This document shows positions 30,119-33,298 of a stretch of DNA of 33,298 bases, piece by piece; the stretch's first letter is position 1, and each line of letters opens with the position of its first letter. A program made the translations under genes and the position numbers. This DNA is from Lachnospiraceae bacterium UBA7589. Lineage in GTDB: Bacteria > Bacillota > Clostridia > Lachnospirales > Lachnospiraceae. The notes beneath the pieces are model-generated. The model was not told the origin of the DNA. It worked only from the letters and a program-made list of their open reading frames with translations, and did not search any database. The stretch spans positions 1 to 33,298 of the forward strand of contig DLKL01000045.1 in assembly GCA_002476495.1 (NCBI GenBank), given 5' to 3'.

Positions 30119-32059
30119 ATGTCGTTGGTTTACACCAATGAAAATTGTGTGGGTTGTAACAAATGTATTGGTGCCTGCAGCTGTATGGGAGCAAACCTTC
30201 ATATGGAGGTTGACGGAAATGTGAAAATACAGGTGGATGGGGACAAATGTGTAGCATGTGGTGCCTGCTTTGATGTATGTAAGCATAAGGCGAGAGCGTA
30301 TAATGATGATACGGAACAGTTTTTTGGGGATTTGGCAAGGGGAGAAAGAATATCCATTTTGCTGGCACCGGCTTTTAAGGCAAATTATCCAAAGGAATAT
30401 GAGCAGGTATTGGGAGGTCTTAAAAAAGCAGGTGTAAACAGGATAATAAGCATATCATTTGGGGCAGATATAACAACCTGGGGATATTTAAAATATATCA
30501 CACAAAATAATTTTTATGGGGGAATTTCGCAGCCTTGTCCTGCGGTTGTGGGATATATTGAGAGATATATACCTGAGCTTATACCTAAGCTGTTTCCTGT
30601 TCAAAGCCCTATGATGTGTGGAGCAATCTATGCAAAAAAATACATGGGTATAGAAGATAAGCTTGCTTTTATCAGTCCGTGTATTGCAAAGAAAATGGAA
30701 ATGGATGCTCCCGATAATAAAGGATACATTTCGTATAATGTTACCTTTGACCATCTTATGAAATATGTGAGAGAAAACAATATCTATGGACCATCCTGCA
30801 GTGATGAAATAGAGTATGGATTAGGCTCTGTTTATCCTATGCCCGGAGGACTCAAAGAGAATGTATACTGGTTTTTAGGCGAGAGTGCCCTGATTCGCCA
30901 GGTAGAAGGCGAAAAGCATATGTACCATTACCTGGAAATGAATAAGGACCGCATTGCAGCAAATGCTACGCCTTACCTGTTTATTGATGCACTTAACTGT
31001 TCTACAGGCTGTCTGTATGGTACTGCTACGGAGCCGGCTAAGAACGAAAGTGAAGATAATTACTATGAGATGCTCAAAATTCGGGAGGAGAGCAAGGGAC
31101 TGAAAAAGAAAAATCCATGGGCAAAGAATTTGAAGCCGGAGGAGAGGCTTAAATGGCTTAATAAGCAGTTTGAAAATATAAAGCTGGAGGATTTCCTGCG
31201 TACATATACTGACAGATCAAATCAGGTTAAGCATAGGGAGCCTGACAAGGCAGAGCTGGAGGCTGTTTATAGTGATATGCTTAAGGATACACCGGAAAAG
31301 CAGCATATAGACTGCTCGTGTTGCGGATATGAAAGCTGTCATGACATGGCAGAAGCCATATGTAATGGCTTTAATGAAAAGGAAAATTGCATTCACTATA
31401 TTAAGGATCTGGCCAATATAGAGAAGAATGAAATCGCACAGCTTATTGAGACGCTTAGTCATCAAAAGCAGGAGGTTTCAAAAGCCTTTGAGGTTATTAA
31501 TGAAGAATTTGCAGGATTGAATTCTTCAATTTCCCAGATGGAGGCGGGAAATAATTCCAACGCAGAGGAAAGCTCCGGCATTTCTGCAGATATACAGGAG
31601 GTATCTGAGTTTTGTAATAAGCTGGAGGAACAGCTTGACAATATAAGCACTCTTTTAAATGAGTTAAAGGAGAATAATCAGAAGGTTGTAAATATATCCT
31701 CAAAAACTAACCTTCTTGCGCTTAACGCTTCAATAGAAGCGGCCCGGGCCGGAGAAGCAGGACGTGGATTTGCTGTAGTTGCCAGTGAGATAAATGAGCT
31801 TGCAGGCAGCTCGCGGGAAACTGTAAAGAGCAGTGATGAGGGGCAAAGCAAGATAGAGAGTGCAATAAACAGTATTTTGTCCGAGGCAAAAAAGCTTCTT
31901 GATGTTGTAGAAAAGGTTTCAGACCGGACACAAAATCTTGCTGCATCCACCGAAGAAATAGCAGCATCATCTGTTAACATAGCAGAGATAAGCGATCATA
32001 TCAGGGAGAAAATGAACAGCTCCATGGGTACAATTCTTTTGTCAGATGAGGAGGCTTAG
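30119..32059 (+). CDS. H-cluster domain/methyl-accepting chemoreceptor fusion (sensory [FeFe]-hydrogenase-like)
   Basis: A soluble 646-residue fusion. Residues 10-20 and 44-54 carry two ferredoxin-type CxxCxxCxxxC sites. An [FeFe]-hydrogenase large-subunit core follows with H-cluster Cys ligands at 140 (QPCPAVV), 188 (SPCIAKK), 294 and 298 (NCSTGC). The first Cys of the TSCCP motif, the proton-transfer Cys of catalytic enzymes, is Pro139. A further Cys4 [4Fe-4S] module lies at 399-424 (CSCCGYESC...C). Residues of about 430-646 are a coiled-coil MCP signalling domain with the tip IEAARAGEAGRGFAVVASE. No membrane segment. The start ATG is preceded by GAGGGGGG (30104-30111); a TTG at 30098 is less likely. 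It probably senses H2, CO or redox state and signals to CheA; this is inferred from the architecture. Confidence 0.85.
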   Translation: MSLVYTNENCVGCNKCIGACSCMGANLHMEVDGNVKIQVDGDKCVACGACFDVCKHKARAYNDDTEQFFGDLARGERISILLAPAFKANYPKEYEQVLGGLKKAGVNRIISISFGADITTWGYLKYITQNNFYGGISQPCPAVVGYIERYIPELIPKLFPVQSPMMCGAIYAKKYMGIEDKLAFISPCIAKKMEMDAPDNKGYISYNVTFDHLMKYVRENNIYGPSCSDEIEYGLGSVYPMPGGLKENVYWFLGESALIRQVEGEKHMYHYLEMNKDRIAANATPYLFIDALNCSTGCLYGTATEPAKNESEDNYYEMLKIREESKGLKKKNPWAKNLKPEERLKWLNKQFENIKLEDFLRTYTDRSNQVKHREPDKAELEAVYSDMLKDTPEKQHIDCSCCGYESCHDMAEAICNGFNEKENCIHYIKDLANIEKNEIAQLIETLSHQKQEVSKAFEVINEEFAGLNSSISQMEAGNNSNAEESSGISADIQEVSEFCNKLEEQLDNISTLLNELKENNQKVVNISSKTNLLALNASIEAARAGEAGRGFAVVASEINELAGSSRETVKSSDEGQSKIESAINSILSEAKKLLDVVEKVSDRTQNLAASTEEIAASSVNIAEISDHIREKMNSSMGTILLSDEEA

Positions 32060-32084
32060 TATCCCTGGGAAATGGAGAGGATAA

Positions 32085-33298
32085 ATGGATAAAAAGATTC
32101 TGGCTGATGCAACAGCAGTTGTGATATTGAAAAAAGGTGAAGGAAGAACATTAAAGGCCGGAGGATACTGGGTATATGATAATGAAATACAGACTATAAT
32201 GGGTAACTTTGATGACGGAGACCTGGTTATAGTCAGGGATTTTGATGGTTATCCTATGGGTAAGGGATTTATTAACACCAAATCGAAAATAACAGTTCGT
32301 ATAATTACCAGGAATCCAAATCAGGATATTGACGAGGAATTTCTTTACCAAAGAATTGAAAATGCGTGGGATTATAGAAAAAAAACAGTGGATACAGGCA
32401 GCTGCCGTATTATTTTTGGGGAAGCGGATTTTTTCCCCGGACTTGTAATAGACAAGTTCAGTGATGTTCTTGTTGTTGAGTCCCTCTGTCTTGGAATTGA
32501 TAAGTTTAAAAGTGTAATTGTTGATATGCTCAAGACTATTCTCACAGAGGATGGAATACATATTAAGGGAGTATATGAAAGAAGTGATGCCAAGGTCAGG
32601 GAGAAGGAAGGAATGCAACGGACAAAGGGCTTTATTGGTGAGGAATTTGACACTATGGTTCAGATTGAGGAAAATGGTGTTAAATACATGGTTGATGTTA
32701 AGGATGGGCAGAAAACAGGATTTTTCCTCGACCAGAAATACAACAGACTTGCCATACAGAGGCTTTGCCGGGGTGCTGAGGTTCTGGATTGCTTTACACA
32801 TACCGGTTCCTTCGCTTTAAATGCGGCTATTGCCGGGGCAGAGCATGTTATAGGTGTAGATGCATCACAGCTGGCTGTTGACCAGGCAACACATAATGCC
32901 ATACTTAATGGAGTGGAGGACAGAGTAGAATTTGTATGTGAGGATGTTTTTGAGTTGCTGCCAAGACTTGAAAAGGAAGATAAAAAATTTGATGTAGTCA
33001 TTCTTGACCCTCCGGCATTTACAAAATCCAGAAGCTCAATCAAGAATGCCGTAAAAGGGTATAGAGAAATCAACCTAAGGGGTCTTAAGCTGGTTAAGGA
33101 GGGTGGTTTTTTTGCCACCTGCTCCTGCTCTCATTTCATGGATTACGAATTGTTTACAAAAACTATCCATCAGGCTGCTTCTAATGTACATAAAAAGCTA
33201 AGACAGGTTGAATTCAGGCAGCAGGCACCTGACCATCCGATTTTATGGTCTGCCGACGAATCATATTATCTGAAGTTTTTTATTTTTCAGGTTGTGGA
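32085..33298 (+). CDS. RlmI-like rRNA methyltransferase, 3' end missing
   Basis: A class I SAM-dependent methyltransferase running off the window end; 404 complete codons are visible. The N-terminal 75 residues (KKGEGRTLKAGGYWVYDNEI, GDLVIVRD) form a PUA-like RNA-binding domain. The catalytic part shows GFFLDQKYNR, the SAM motif DCFTHTGSFALNAA (from Asp235), IGVDAS, DPPAFTKS (from Asp308) and the ATCSCSHF Cys motif near residue 345. These match RlmI, which makes m5C in 23S rRNA. APDHPILWSADESYYLKFF near the end is typical of the C-terminus, so only a few residues are missing. The ATG lies 25 bases after the sensor stop codon with GGAGAGG, so co-transcription is likely. Confidence 0.9.
   Translation, partial: MDKKILADATAVVILKKGEGRTLKAGGYWVYDNEIQTIMGNFDDGDLVIVRDFDGYPMGKGFINTKSKITVRIITRNPNQDIDEEFLYQRIENAWDYRKKTVDTGSCRIIFGEADFFPGLVIDKFSDVLVVESLCLGIDKFKSVIVDMLKTILTEDGIHIKGVYERSDAKVREKEGMQRTKGFIGEEFDTMVQIEENGVKYMVDVKDGQKTGFFLDQKYNRLAIQRLCRGAEVLDCFTHTGSFALNAAIAGAEHVIGVDASQLAVDQATHNAILNGVEDRVEFVCEDVFELLPRLEKEDKKFDVVILDPPAFTKSRSSIKNAVKGYREINLRGLKLVKEGGFFATCSCSHFMDYELFTKTIHQAASNVHKKLRQVEFRQQAPDHPILWSADESYYLKFFIFQVV

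Noticed and set aside
32151..32801. 216-residue frame on the minus strand
   Set aside because: It is the shadow of the RlmI-like methyltransferase that runs off the end of the window.

Overview
The window is AT-rich, densely packed Gram-positive chromosomal DNA. Flagellin genes behind sigma-28 promoters, a spoIID-spoIIQ pair, strong GGAGG ribosome binding sites, a clostridial-type long IleRS, cellobiose phosphorylase and [FeFe]-hydrogenase-like proteins together point to a motile anaerobic gut or rumen Clostridia, most likely a Lachnospiraceae (Roseburia, Butyrivibrio, Lachnospira or Eubacterium rectale-like). The genus is an inference; no rRNA lies in the window. I saw no tRNA, insertion sequence, phage or CRISPR.

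Layout: 1-2166, the end of a membrane-anchored surface protein. 2265-4034, aroD facing a Gfo/Idh/MocA oxidoreductase. 4318-10123, ileS and glycogen phosphorylase glgP, each with its own promoter and terminator. 10236-11538, an abnormal spoIID-spoIIQ pair: a half-length SpoIID lacking the expected catalytic Glu, then a SpoIIQ with no metal ligands. 11621-12013 is a PerR/Fur regulator with a candidate self-operator, divergent from a secreted protein with seven choline-binding-type repeats whose promoter sits inside a perfect inverted repeat. 14165-15823 is an EAL phosphodiesterase with a dead GGDEF domain, followed by acpP.

16293-19944 (minus strand) carries cellobiose phosphorylase (GH94) and an aldose 1-epimerase, separately transcribed, each preceded by its own candidate operator: a disaccharide phosphorolysis module that makes glucose 1-phosphate, as GlgP also does. 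20182-21278 holds a DUF4358-type lipoprotein facing a small Ig-like protein. 21471-27191 is a cell-wall and flagellar block: a G5-M23 endopeptidase, a 976-residue protein with a FliK-like tail, flagellin and FliS. Two almost identical sigma-28 promoters, whose -35 elements overlap the stop codons of the preceding genes, drive the 976-residue gene and the flagellin-fliS pair.

27381-33298 holds a HIT hydrolase, a MATE transporter, an Mrp Fe-S carrier ATPase, a soluble sensor fusing a [FeFe]-hydrogenase H-cluster domain to a methyl-accepting chemotaxis signalling domain, and an RlmI-type rRNA methyltransferase cut by the window end. The most interesting item is the H-cluster/chemoreceptor fusion: it keeps all four H-cluster cysteines but lacks the proton-transfer cysteine of catalytic hydrogenases, follows an Fe-S carrier gene, and has a near-consensus Fur box in its leader. 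It looks like a cytoplasmic H2, CO or redox sensor that could feed the flagellar motor whose filament is encoded nearby.
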